DNA of 64,000 nucleotides from an uncultured Clostridia bacterium (GTDB lineage Bacteria; Bacillota; Clostridia; TANB77; CAG-465): NCBI GenBank assembly GCA_948562205.1, contig CAOYAN010000002.1:1-64000 (forward strand), in the 5' to 3' direction. The notes beneath the pieces are model-generated. The model did no database searches and was not told the origin of the DNA. It was given only the letters and a program-made list of their open reading frames with translations. Shown piece by piece: positions 44,258 to 52,321 of this stretch (positions are counted from its first letter, which is position 1; each line of letters starts with the position of its first letter). Made by a program: the position numbers and the translations under genes.

Positions 44258-45511
44258 ATGGAACCATTGGCATATAGAATGAAACCAAAATCTTTGAATA
44301 GCTTTTTTGGTCAAGAAGATATAGTAGGTGAAAATAAATTACTTTATAGATTAATAAAAGCAGATAAACTTACCTCAGCTATTTTTTGGGGTCCACCAGG
44401 ATGTGGTAAAACTTCTCTTGCAAGAGTTGTTGCAAATAATACTAAAAATAAGTTTGTAACTCTAAATGCTACAACTGCAGGAGTTGCAGATATAAAAAAA
44501 GTAGTTGAAGAGGCTCAAAATATATTTACTAATCCTACTGGTAAAGTAATACTTTTTATAGATGAAATACACAGATTTAATAAGCTTCAACAGGACGCTC
44601 TACTTCCACATGTTGAAAAAGGAACCGTGATTTTAATAGGAGCTACTACTGAAAATCCGTATTTTTCTGTAAATAAAGCATTAATTTCTAGATCTACTAT
44701 ATTTAAGTTTAAAGAATTGGACTCAGAAGATATATTAAAAGTTTTAAGAAATTGCTTAATTGATAAAGAACAAGGTCTTGGAAATTATAGTTTAGATGTA
44801 AAAGAAGATGCGCTAATGTATCTTTCTAAGAATTCTAATGGAGATGTAAGAAGTGCTATGAATGCATTAGAACTTGCAGTACTTACTACAGATATGAATG
44901 AAGATGGTATTATAGTTATAGATAAACAAGTAATACTTGATTGTATAGGACAGAAAAAATCTGTTTATGATAAATCAGATGATTCACATTATGACGTTAT
45001 ATCAGCATTTATAAAATCAATGAGAGGTTCTGATCCAGATGCAACACTACATTATTTAGCTAGAATGTTAGAGGGTGGAGAAGATCCAATGTTTATTGCA
45101 AGAAGAATTGTAATACAAGCATCGGAAGATGTAGGACTTGCAAATAATGAAGCACTACAAGTAGCAGTCGCTGCAATGAATGCTGTACATCAAATTGGTA
45201 TGCCTGAAGCAAAAATTCCACTTGCTCAAGCAGCACTTGTCGTTGCACTAAGTCCTAAGTCTAATACTTCATATCTTGGAATAAATATGGCGGTAGCAGA
45301 TATTGCTACAAAAGATATAGGACAGGTTCCTATGCATCTTAGAAATGCTACAGCAAAGGGAATGGAAGAGTTTGGATATGGAATAGATTATAAATATCCA
45401 CATGATTTTGAAAATGGAAAAGTTGAGCAACAATATATGCCAGATAAATTAGTTGGAACTAAATATTTTTTACCAAAGAAATGGGAGAGTTTTTATGAAG
45501 GAAAAGAATAA
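44258..45511 (+). CDS. rarA: Replication-associated recombination protein RarA (MgsA)
   Basis: RarA is a clamp-loader-like AAA+ ATPase acting at stalled replication forks. The 417-aa protein has a Walker A GPPGCGKTSLA (near residue 44), Walker B VILFIDEIHRFNKLQQD, the sensor GATTENPYFSVN and the arginine-finger SRSTIFKF. The C-terminal half has the RarA-specific SAFIKSMRGSDPDATLHYLARML and PEAKIPLAQAALVVA. AAAGAGGAA precedes ATG 44258. The next gene starts inside its last codons. Confidence 0.95.
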   Translation: MEPLAYRMKPKSLNSFFGQEDIVGENKLLYRLIKADKLTSAIFWGPPGCGKTSLARVVANNTKNKFVTLNATTAGVADIKKVVEEAQNIFTNPTGKVILFIDEIHRFNKLQQDALLPHVEKGTVILIGATTENPYFSVNKALISRSTIFKFKELDSEDILKVLRNCLIDKEQGLGNYSLDVKEDALMYLSKNSNGDVRSAMNALELAVLTTDMNEDGIIVIDKQVILDCIGQKKSVYDKSDDSHYDVISAFIKSMRGSDPDATLHYLARMLEGGEDPMFIARRIVIQASEDVGLANNEALQVAVAAMNAVHQIGMPEAKIPLAQAALVVALSPKSNTSYLGINMAVADIATKDIGQVPMHLRNATAKGMEEFGYGIDYKYPHDFENGKVEQQYMPDKLVGTKYFLPKKWESFYEGKE

Positions 45512-46856
45512 AAAGATTAAGAAAAACACTTCTAATGAAAAAAATACAGAAGATAACTTAAAAGAGATTGAAAACATAGTTATGAATATGGTAGAGGAGA
45601 CATCAAATGAAGATAGTTTGCTTGATGAAGATGCAGAAAAAGGCATTAATATCGTAAATAGTCATAACGAAAAATTAATGGAAGATAGACAAGAGAGGTT
45701 ATATGAAAATTCAAGTGAAAGAATAAATAAAAATAATAATGTTAGATATAAAATTAGACCATTATTTATAACTACACTTGTAGTGATTATAGTTTTAGTT
45801 ATATATATACTTTTTGAATATGGACCAATATTTGGAATAAATATAAGTAAAAATACTGGAATATCGGAAGAAAATAAAATAGATATAATTACAACTGATA
45901 ATGATATATATAAAATGTATAATCAAGAACTTTTAGTATACTCAAATAATGTTGTATCAACATATAATAATTATTTACAAAAGACATGGAGTTATGAGCT
46001 TTCTGAAAACTTTACACCAAGTATATACATAAATGATAATTATATGGTTATTGCTAATAATTCAAATGGTACTATATACATGTTTGATAGCAAAAGAGAA
46101 ATATTTAATAAAAAAATAGATGGCAAAATTCAATACATATATATAGATGAATATGGAAATATTGCTGTAGAATATTCAACTACAGGTTATAAAAAAATAA
46201 TTAGTGTATATGATAGAAATGGAAAGAATAAATTTGATACTTATTTATCTTCTAATACAATTATAGATGTAAAGATAATAGAAAATTGTAGTAAGTTATT
46301 AATTGCACAAGCAAATTCTAATTCATTTAAAGTGGGAGTTACTCTAAGTATTGTTGATTCTACTAAGACTGAAAATAATATTACTGAGATTTGTAAATTT
46401 GATAATAATCTTATATATGATATAAATATTCAAGGTCAAAATGCAATTATACTTTTTGATGATAAGATTTCAAAAGTAAACTTAAATAATTCGAATGTCT
46501 CAGATATTAAAAAATTCGATGATAATCAATTACTTTTTGTTGCAATATATAAAGACTATTATACATATTTAAGTAAAAAATTAGATGATAGTGAAGATAA
46601 ATATACAGTTGTTACAACTCAATATGATGGTATTAATATAAGTGAGGTAAATCTTAATAATTCACCTAAAATTTTATATAATAGTGGACTTTTAAATTAC
46701 TTTATATATCAAGATTCACTGCAAGTTATAAATAAATGGGGGATTGAAATAAAAAATATACCTATAGATTTTATGCCTAAAGATATAGTAATATTTAATA
46801 ATGAAAAAAGTGTTGGACTTGTATATACTAATAAAATATATATAGTAAATTTGTAA
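45495..46856 (+). CDS. DUF5711-like single-pass membrane protein
   Basis: The 453-aa protein has a charged cytoplasmic head of about 85 residues, one helix (about 88-108, LFITTLVVIIVLVIYILF) and a large extracellular beta-rich region, probably a beta-propeller judging by the repeated short strands (VIANNSNGTIYMFDSKRE, IAVEYSTTGYKKIISVYD). Such proteins lie next to cvpA in Clostridia. ATG 45495 overlaps rarA by 17 bases, preceded by GGGAGAG. The function is unknown; linkage to cvpA, LCP and comEA suggests envelope work. Confidence 0.75.
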   Translation: MKEKNKKIKKNTSNEKNTEDNLKEIENIVMNMVEETSNEDSLLDEDAEKGINIVNSHNEKLMEDRQERLYENSSERINKNNNVRYKIRPLFITTLVVIIVLVIYILFEYGPIFGINISKNTGISEENKIDIITTDNDIYKMYNQELLVYSNNVVSTYNNYLQKTWSYELSENFTPSIYINDNYMVIANNSNGTIYMFDSKREIFNKKIDGKIQYIYIDEYGNIAVEYSTTGYKKIISVYDRNGKNKFDTYLSSNTIIDVKIIENCSKLLIAQANSNSFKVGVTLSIVDSTKTENNITEICKFDNNLIYDINIQGQNAIILFDDKISKVNLNNSNVSDIKKFDDNQLLFVAIYKDYYTYLSKKLDDSEDKYTVVTTQYDGINISEVNLNNSPKILYNSGLLNYFIYQDSLQVINKWGIEIKNIPIDFMPKDIVIFNNEKSVGLVYTNKIYIVNL

Positions 46857-46868
46857 GGGGGAAATGAT

Positions 46869-47507
46869 ATGATAATAGATATTATAGTACTTATTTTTAT
46901 AGCACTTGCTGCATATGCAGGATATAAAAAAGGACTTGTTGGAATACTTGTAAGTCTTCTTGGAATGGTTATATCAATTGTACTTGCATTTATGCTTCAA
47001 GGGGTTATAGCTGATATGCTTTATAATGATACAAGCATAGGAAAGACACTACAGCAAAGTATTGAGGAAAGTTTACAAGATAGCTTTGATAAAAAAGTAG
47101 CTGAAGAAACTGATTCTAATACATTTTATGCAGGTATTGTAAAAAGTATTGTAAATAAGGAAGAGATTTCAAAAGTTGCTGAGAATACAACTAAATTTAT
47201 ACTAAAAGGTGTTAGTTTTGTAGCTATATTTGTTATAACTTTTATTATTTGTTATATAGTTCAAATGATGTTAAATATAGTATTTGATCTACCAGGACTA
47301 AGTCAAATAAACGAAATAGGTGGAGTTGCTATTGGGATAATTAAAGCTCTTTTAAAAATTTGGATTATGCTTGCAATAATATCTTTTATATCACCAATTC
47401 CAGTATTTAACTTTTTAGATACAGCAATAAAAAATACAATGCTTACTAAGTTTTTATATGATAATAATGTTTTTGTAACTTTACTTAAAATAGGCCTTAA
47501 TATGTAG
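46869..47507 (+). CDS. CvpA family membrane protein
   Basis: The 212-aa protein has four hydrophobic helices (about 2-40, 115-140, 155-175 and others) and the CvpA start IIDIIVLIFIALAAYAGYKK followed by GLVGILVSLLGMVISI. CvpA proteins are needed for colicin V production in E. coli and for envelope maintenance in other bacteria. AAGGGGGAAA precedes the ATG. It is in an apparent operon with the DUF5711-like gene (12-base gap) and the LCP gene (11-base gap). Confidence 0.88.
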   Translation: MIIDIIVLIFIALAAYAGYKKGLVGILVSLLGMVISIVLAFMLQGVIADMLYNDTSIGKTLQQSIEESLQDSFDKKVAEETDSNTFYAGIVKSIVNKEEISKVAENTTKFILKGVSFVAIFVITFIICYIVQMMLNIVFDLPGLSQINEIGGVAIGIIKALLKIWIMLAIISFISPIPVFNFLDTAIKNTMLTKFLYDNNVFVTLLKIGLNM

Positions 47508-47518
47508 AGAGTGATTAT

Positions 47519-48427
47519 ATGAGTAAAAAGGATAATAAGAAAAAAAGAAAATCCTTTAGTATTTTAAAATTACTATTTGCGATTATTATACTTTTAGTTA
47601 TGGCTATTTTATTACTATCATTATATAGTAATGTAACATCACAAAAGCTAATTACTGCAGATGGTAGAATTGAGACTGTTGAAGGGAAAAAAGAGTGTGT
47701 TAGTGCACTTGTTTGTGGGATAAATGATAATCTTACAGATACTATAATGTATTTAAATTATAATACAAAAAATGGTAAGCTATTTATTATGTCTATACCT
47801 AGAGATACTTATGTTGAAAACGAGTATTGTGTAGGCCATAAAATAAATGCAATATATAGAGGGAAAAATATTATACCTCTTGTAGAAGAAGTTCAAGATA
47901 AATTAGATACAAAAATAGATTATTATGTGATTTTTGATACTAAAATGGTAAATAAACTTGTTGATGAAATTGGTGGGGTTAAAATAGAAGTCCCATTTGA
48001 TATGAAATATGATGATCCAACACAAGATTTACATATTGATTTAGAAAAAGGAGTTCAAGTTTTAAATGGAATAGAGGCAGAACATTTTGTTAGATTTAGA
48101 CATAATAATGATATGAGTGTTGCATATGCAATGGGGGATTTAGGTAGAGTAAAAACTCAGCAAGAGTTTATGAAATCTTTTGCAAAGTCTATGATAAGTC
48201 CCAAAAATATCTTTAAAGTTCAAAGTATTGTAAATATAATATTAGAGGATACAAAAACCAATATACAAACTGAGGATATAATAAGATATATGTTAAGTAT
48301 AGTAAAATTAGATACTAATAATATTGTTACAAAAACAGCAGTAGGGTCACCAAAATATATAAATGGTATATCATATTTTCTACTAGATGATGAAAAAACA
48401 CAAGAAGAAATAAAAAATGAAATTTAA
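47519..48427 (+). CDS. LytR-CpsA-Psr family protein
   Basis: LCP enzymes attach teichoic acids or capsule to peptidoglycan. The 302-aa protein has an N-terminal anchor (residues 13-36) and the LCP core: TIMYLNYNTKNGKLFIMSIPRDTYV with the conserved arginine-aspartate pair (near residue 98), KINAIYRG, GGVKIEVPFDM and GIEAEHFVRFRHNN...GDLGRVKTQQEF. The order of catalytic arginines is intact. A GAGAGTG site lies upstream. It is co-directional with cvpA. Confidence 0.94.
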   Translation: MSKKDNKKKRKSFSILKLLFAIIILLVMAILLLSLYSNVTSQKLITADGRIETVEGKKECVSALVCGINDNLTDTIMYLNYNTKNGKLFIMSIPRDTYVENEYCVGHKINAIYRGKNIIPLVEEVQDKLDTKIDYYVIFDTKMVNKLVDEIGGVKIEVPFDMKYDDPTQDLHIDLEKGVQVLNGIEAEHFVRFRHNNDMSVAYAMGDLGRVKTQQEFMKSFAKSMISPKNIFKVQSIVNIILEDTKTNIQTEDIIRYMLSIVKLDTNNIVTKTAVGSPKYINGISYFLLDDEKTQEEIKNEI

Positions 48428-48451
48428 TATCTAACAGTTGGAAAGGACAAA

Positions 48452-49012
48452 ATGAAAAATTTCATAATTAAATATAAAAAATATATAATTACATTAGTTA
48501 TTATAATGCTTTCTATTATTTCAATAATAATGCAAGAGAAAAGTAGACAAGATAGTATTAATATAAATTCACAAGATATATCTAAAATAGAAAATAAAAT
48601 TGCAGTATATATTACAGGAGCTGTAAAAAATCCAGGAGTATATTATTTAGATATAGGCTCAAGATTAAGCAATCTTTTAGATATTTGTGGAGGAATACAA
48701 GAAAACGCTGATATTAAAAAAATCAATTTAGCTAAAAAATTGTCTGATTCAGATAAGATAGATATTCCAGTTATAAAGGAAGAAAGCATAGATGATGAAG
48801 AAGTAGAGGAAACAGAAAAAAGTGATAAAATAAATATAAACACAGCAACTGAGAGTGAGCTTATGACTTTAAATGGAATAGGTAAATCTACTGCCCAAAA
48901 AATTATTGAATATAGAAAAGTACAAGAATTTACTGAAATTGAAGACTTAATGGAAGTTCCAGGAATTGGAGAAAGTAAATTTAATAATGTAAAACATGAT
49001 ATTTGTACATAA
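48452..49012 (+). CDS. comEA: ComEA-like DNA-binding competence protein
   Basis: ComEA binds incoming DNA outside the membrane. The 186-aa protein has an N-terminal anchor (residues 9-25), an SLBB domain (IAVYITGAVKNPGVYYLDIG near 50) and a C-terminal double helix-hairpin-helix (INTATESELMTLNGIGKSTA and then DLMEVPGIGESKF). It is the only competence gene seen; comEC does not follow in this window. GGAAAGGAC precedes the ATG. Confidence 0.93.
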   Translation: MKNFIIKYKKYIITLVIIMLSIISIIMQEKSRQDSININSQDISKIENKIAVYITGAVKNPGVYYLDIGSRLSNLLDICGGIQENADIKKINLAKKLSDSDKIDIPVIKEESIDDEEVEETEKSDKININTATESELMTLNGIGKSTAQKIIEYRKVQEFTEIEDLMEVPGIGESKFNNVKHDICT

Positions 49013-49020
49013 AAATAAAA

Positions 49021-49053
49021 ACTTATAGCTAGAAAATAGCTGTAAGTTTTTTT
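49021..49053 (+). terminator. Terminator of the rarA-comEA unit
   Basis: ACTTATAGCTA pairs with TAGCTGTAAGT (one T-G pair) around GAAAA, followed by seven Ts. Confidence 0.85.
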
Positions 49054-49136
49054 GATAAAACGTAGAAAATAATTTAAATTAGATGAAAAATATATTTATA
49101 TATGATATAATTTCATTATAAGATGAGGTGTAAATT

Positions 49137-49469
49137 ATGGTAAAAGATTATTTAAACAAAATAGTTGAAGTGAAGATGGATAGGCCAATGGGAAGCAAGC
49201 ATCCTAAAATTGGATTTATCTATCCAGTAAATTATGGATATATTCCAAATACTGTATCAGGTGATGGCGAAGAGTTAGATGCATATGTTCTTGGTGTACA
49301 TGAACCATTAGATACATTTTCAGGTAGAGTTATAGCTATAATACATCGCTTAAATGATAATGATGATAAATTAGTTGTAGTTCCAGATGGTAAAATGTAT
49401 TCTGATGAACAAATAAGAGCTCTTACTGAATTTCAAGAGGCATATTTTATATCTGAAATATATAGATAG
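49137..49469 (+). CDS. Short inorganic pyrophosphatase-like protein
   Basis: The 110-aa protein resembles family I soluble inorganic pyrophosphatases but is about two-thirds of the usual length. The core motifs are present: HPKIGFIYPVNYGYIPNT, GDGEELDAYVLG (two of the metal-binding aspartates) and NDDKLVVVP. The N-terminal strand with the usual E-I-P..K is shortened. It may be a compact pyrophosphatase or a related phosphate-ester hydrolase. GAGGTG precedes the ATG. The LysR gene begins within a few bases of its stop. Confidence 0.8.
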   Translation: MVKDYLNKIVEVKMDRPMGSKHPKIGFIYPVNYGYIPNTVSGDGEELDAYVLGVHEPLDTFSGRVIAIIHRLNDNDDKLVVVPDGKMYSDEQIRALTEFQEAYFISEIYR

Positions 49470-49480
49470 TGAGGGATTAT

Positions 49481-50389
49481 ATGAATCTTAAGAATAATTC
49501 TTTTATAGATTTAAATTTATACAACATATTTTATACTGTATATAAATGTGGAAGTTTTTCAAAAGCTGCTGAAAAATTATATGTTACACAACCTGCTATT
49601 AGTTATAGTATTAAAAAATTAGAAGAAATTTTAGGTATAACTTTATTTATACGTGATAAAAATGTGTTAAAAATAACAGAAGAGACTGAAGAAATTATTC
49701 CATATATAGAAGAAGCTCTTATAAATTTTAATCTTGGAAAACAAAGAATAGAAGAAAAATTAAACTTAAGAAATAGTGTTATAAAAATTGGAATTCCATC
49801 ACATATTGGTATATTTTTGTTAGTGGATATTATAGAAAAGTTTTCAAAAGATAATCCTAACATAAATATAAAAGTAGTTTGTAAAACTACAAAAGAGTTA
49901 TTTAGATTATTAAAAAATAATAGAATTGATATACTCATAGATAGTTCTCCAATAGAGGAAGTGCCAAGAGATGAATATGTTATATATAAAATATCTGAGG
50001 AAAATTATTGTTTTGCATGTAGCGTGAAAAATAAAGATATAAAAAAAGTGTCATTAGAGGATTTATTAAAATATAAATTAATAGTTCCTTCTAAAAACAC
50101 TAATGCTACAACAGAGCTAGGTAAATTATTTGAAGATAATAATTTGATTCTAGAGCCTAATTATGAAATTGATACTAGTGAGATGATTGTTGAAATGATA
50201 CAAAAAAATATCGGAATTGGTTATTTATATGAAAAAATGATTGATAGAAAAGATGATATAAGAAAGATAGATATATCTGAAAAATTACCTACTAGTGATA
50301 TATTTATAATCTATAAAAAGAAGATGCTTGCAATGTCTACTAAAAAAATAATAGAATATATAAATGATAATATTAGCAACTATAAATAA
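49481..50389 (+). CDS. LysR-family transcriptional regulator
   Basis: The 302-aa protein has the N-terminal winged helix (LNLYNIFYTVYKCGSFSKAA, then LYVTQPAISYSIKKLEEILG) and a C-terminal periplasmic-binding-like effector domain beginning near residue 90 (VIKIGIPSHIGIFLLVDIIE). ATG 49481 follows GAGGGA; the alternative GTG 49469 overlaps the upstream stop codon. Its target is not evident. It shares a transcript with the pyrophosphatase-like gene upstream and ends in a terminator before the radical SAM cluster. Confidence 0.93.
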   Translation: MNLKNNSFIDLNLYNIFYTVYKCGSFSKAAEKLYVTQPAISYSIKKLEEILGITLFIRDKNVLKITEETEEIIPYIEEALINFNLGKQRIEEKLNLRNSVIKIGIPSHIGIFLLVDIIEKFSKDNPNINIKVVCKTTKELFRLLKNNRIDILIDSSPIEEVPRDEYVIYKISEENYCFACSVKNKDIKKVSLEDLLKYKLIVPSKNTNATTELGKLFEDNNLILEPNYEIDTSEMIVEMIQKNIGIGYLYEKMIDRKDDIRKIDISEKLPTSDIFIIYKKKMLAMSTKKIIEYINDNISNYK

Positions 50390-50412
50390 ATTTTATAGTT
50401 GCTAAAGTTTTA
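50373..50412 (+). terminator. Terminator of the LysR gene
   Basis: TTAGCAACTATAA (50373-50385) pairs with TTATAGTTGCTAA (50393-50405). The left arm overlaps the end of the coding region. Confidence 0.8.
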
Positions 50413-50417
50413 TTAAT

Positions 50418-50445
50418 TTGACTTATAATATACATGTGCTATAAT
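50418..50445 (+). promoter_or_regulatory. Extended -10 promoter for the radical SAM cluster
   Basis: TTGACT (50418-50423), a 16-base spacer and TGCTATAAT with the extended TG (TATAAT at 50440-50445). Confidence 0.75.
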
Positions 50446-50463
50446 CATGGTGGAGGTGAGCAT

Positions 50464-51543
50464 ATGACCAAGAAAATTAATATTGGATGGGGACTTACAA
50501 ATGTTTGTAATATGAATTGCGAATTCTGCTATAGTAAAAATGCAAGAAAAGAAAGTATTTCTATTGGAATAGATGAATGGAAAAAATTTGTTGATGAGAA
50601 TCATGAAAAGATTGATTCGATAAATTATGGGACAGGAGAAAATTCATTAATAGATGATTTTTTCTACTTTATAGAGTATGTTAGAGAAAATTATCCAGAT
50701 ATAAAGCAGTCTGTTACTACTAATGGACATATTTATAAAAAAGTAAGTAGTAATGAAAAGTTTATGGAAATTTATAGAAGATGCATTGATGAAGTTGATG
50801 TATCACTAGACTTTTGTAATAAAGATAGACACAATAAGTTTAGGGGTCAAATTATGGCATATGACTTTGCAATTAATACATTAGCTATGTTAAAAAAAGA
50901 TGGCAAAAAAGCTACTATTGTATTTGTTGGTTTTGAAGAAACTTTGCAAAAGGAAAATATTGACGGTCTATTTGGTATTGCTAAGAAATATAATGCTTTA
51001 CTTAGATTAAATATTTATAGACCAGTTGCTAAAGACAAAGATATAAATAAAAAGTTTATTCTATCATATGATACTTTAAAAAATGCACTTGATTATATAA
51101 ATGAGAGATATAAAATAATTACTTTAAGTGATGTTCTATTTGGTAATTTATTTACTGATCAAACTGATGTTAAAGAAAATACAGGCATTGGAAGTATTAG
51201 GATACTGCCTGATGGTAATATATGTCCTTCTACTTATTTAATATCAAAAGAACAAAGAAGTAATTATTATATTACTGACAATAATGTATTAGATAAATTG
51301 AGATTTAATGATTTTGAAGAAGCTAAAGTACCATATGAATGTGACAATTGTAAATATAAGAATTCATGTAGAGGTGGAGTTTTTGATAGAAGAGTATTAT
51401 GGTATGGAACGTTAGATAAAAGAGATCCATATTGTCCAATACTTCTTGGAAAAGAAATACCAAATACTAAATATCATATAACTAAAAAAGAAAGAGTATC
51501 TGTTCATGAAGAGTATTTACCAACTATGTTTTTTTCAAACTAG
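50464..51543 (+). CDS. Radical SAM/SPASM-type enzyme
   Basis: The 359-aa protein has a radical SAM cluster at Cys15, Cys19 and Cys22 (NVCNMNCEFCYS) and C-terminal extra cysteines of the SPASM/twitch type (CPSTYL, then CDNCKYKNSCRGG, then PYCPI), which hold auxiliary iron-sulfur clusters. Such enzymes commonly modify peptides, proteins or small molecules. The central INYGTGENSL and SLDFCNKDRHNKFRG segments are typical barrel motifs. ATG 50464 follows GGTGGAGGTGAG. The phosphatase-like gene follows 12 bases later. No precursor peptide is visible nearby, so the substrate is unknown. Confidence 0.88.
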   Translation: MTKKINIGWGLTNVCNMNCEFCYSKNARKESISIGIDEWKKFVDENHEKIDSINYGTGENSLIDDFFYFIEYVRENYPDIKQSVTTNGHIYKKVSSNEKFMEIYRRCIDEVDVSLDFCNKDRHNKFRGQIMAYDFAINTLAMLKKDGKKATIVFVGFEETLQKENIDGLFGIAKKYNALLRLNIYRPVAKDKDINKKFILSYDTLKNALDYINERYKIITLSDVLFGNLFTDQTDVKENTGIGSIRILPDGNICPSTYLISKEQRSNYYITDNNVLDKLRFNDFEEAKVPYECDNCKYKNSCRGGVFDRRVLWYGTLDKRDPYCPILLGKEIPNTKYHITKKERVSVHEEYLPTMFFSN

Positions 51544-51554
51544 AAAGGATAGAT

Positions 51555-52184
51555 ATGAAAAGAATAATTGCTTTAAGACATGCAGAATCTATAAAAAATT
51601 TAGAAGATATATATGGTGGAAATGGTAAAAAACTTACACAAAATGGAATAAATAGTATTAAAGTTTTAAACGAGAAATTACAAAAACAATATAATATAAA
51701 AAATAGAAGTAATGTAGAAATTTATACTTCATGTAGACGGGTGCATGTAGAACAGACATGTAGAAAAATTGCAGACTTTATCGGTATAGATAAAATCTAT
51801 ACTGATAATTTATATTCTCCAATAAATTTAGGAGCTTTTAATGGTTTATCTAAAGATGAGCAAAAAATTCTATATCCAGAAGCTGTTAAAGCATTAGAAA
51901 GATGGAATTTAGGCATTGGAGATATTAATGATTTTAAAGTTGATGGATTAGAGTCAGCTTCAAGTCATTTTCAAAGAATAAAAGCTTTCTTAAGTAATTT
52001 ACAAGACGAAAAAATGTATATTTTAATTGGTACACGATCAGACATTACAGCTATAAAAAACATTGCTTTTGGAAACAATCCAGAAGTATATATGGAGTAT
52101 AAATATTATAATACGGAATATCTGTGTGGTATCTATTTTGAAATATATAATAATCATAATGTATGTAATATAAATTTAATTTAG
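51555..52184 (+). CDS. Histidine phosphatase-like protein with a changed second histidine
   Basis: The 209-aa protein begins RIIALRHAESIKNLEDIYGG, giving the RHxE/S motif with catalytic His9, and has a SCRRVHVEQTCRKIADFIG arginine region and LGAFNGLSKDE. Where the family has a second His-Gly (THG or SHG), it reads GTRSDITAIKN, so that histidine is replaced by arginine. Phosphatase activity is therefore doubtful; it may bind rather than cleave phosphate. It lies between the two radical SAM genes, 12 bases after the first. GAAAGGAT precedes the ATG. Confidence 0.82.
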   Translation: MKRIIALRHAESIKNLEDIYGGNGKKLTQNGINSIKVLNEKLQKQYNIKNRSNVEIYTSCRRVHVEQTCRKIADFIGIDKIYTDNLYSPINLGAFNGLSKDEQKILYPEAVKALERWNLGIGDINDFKVDGLESASSHFQRIKAFLSNLQDEKMYILIGTRSDITAIKNIAFGNNPEVYMEYKYYNTEYLCGIYFEIYNNHNVCNINLI

Positions 52185-52264
52185 AAATATAAAATTAAAC
52201 AAGTAATAAAAACTATTTTATAGTAGAAATAATTTGAATAAATGTAACTATAAAACAATGCCAT

Positions 52265-52303
52265 ATAGCAACAATATAGTAATTATTATTATATTGTTGC
52301 TAT
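52265..52303 (+). other. 14-bp hairpin before the B12-radical SAM gene
   Basis: ATAGCAACAATAT (52265-52277) pairs with ATATTGTTGCTAT (52291-52303). No T run follows, and the ribosome binding site AAGGAG begins seven bases later. It could be a weak terminator, an mRNA processing site or a translational switch. Confidence 0.5.
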
Positions 52304-52321
52304 TCTAAAAGGAGATATTGT

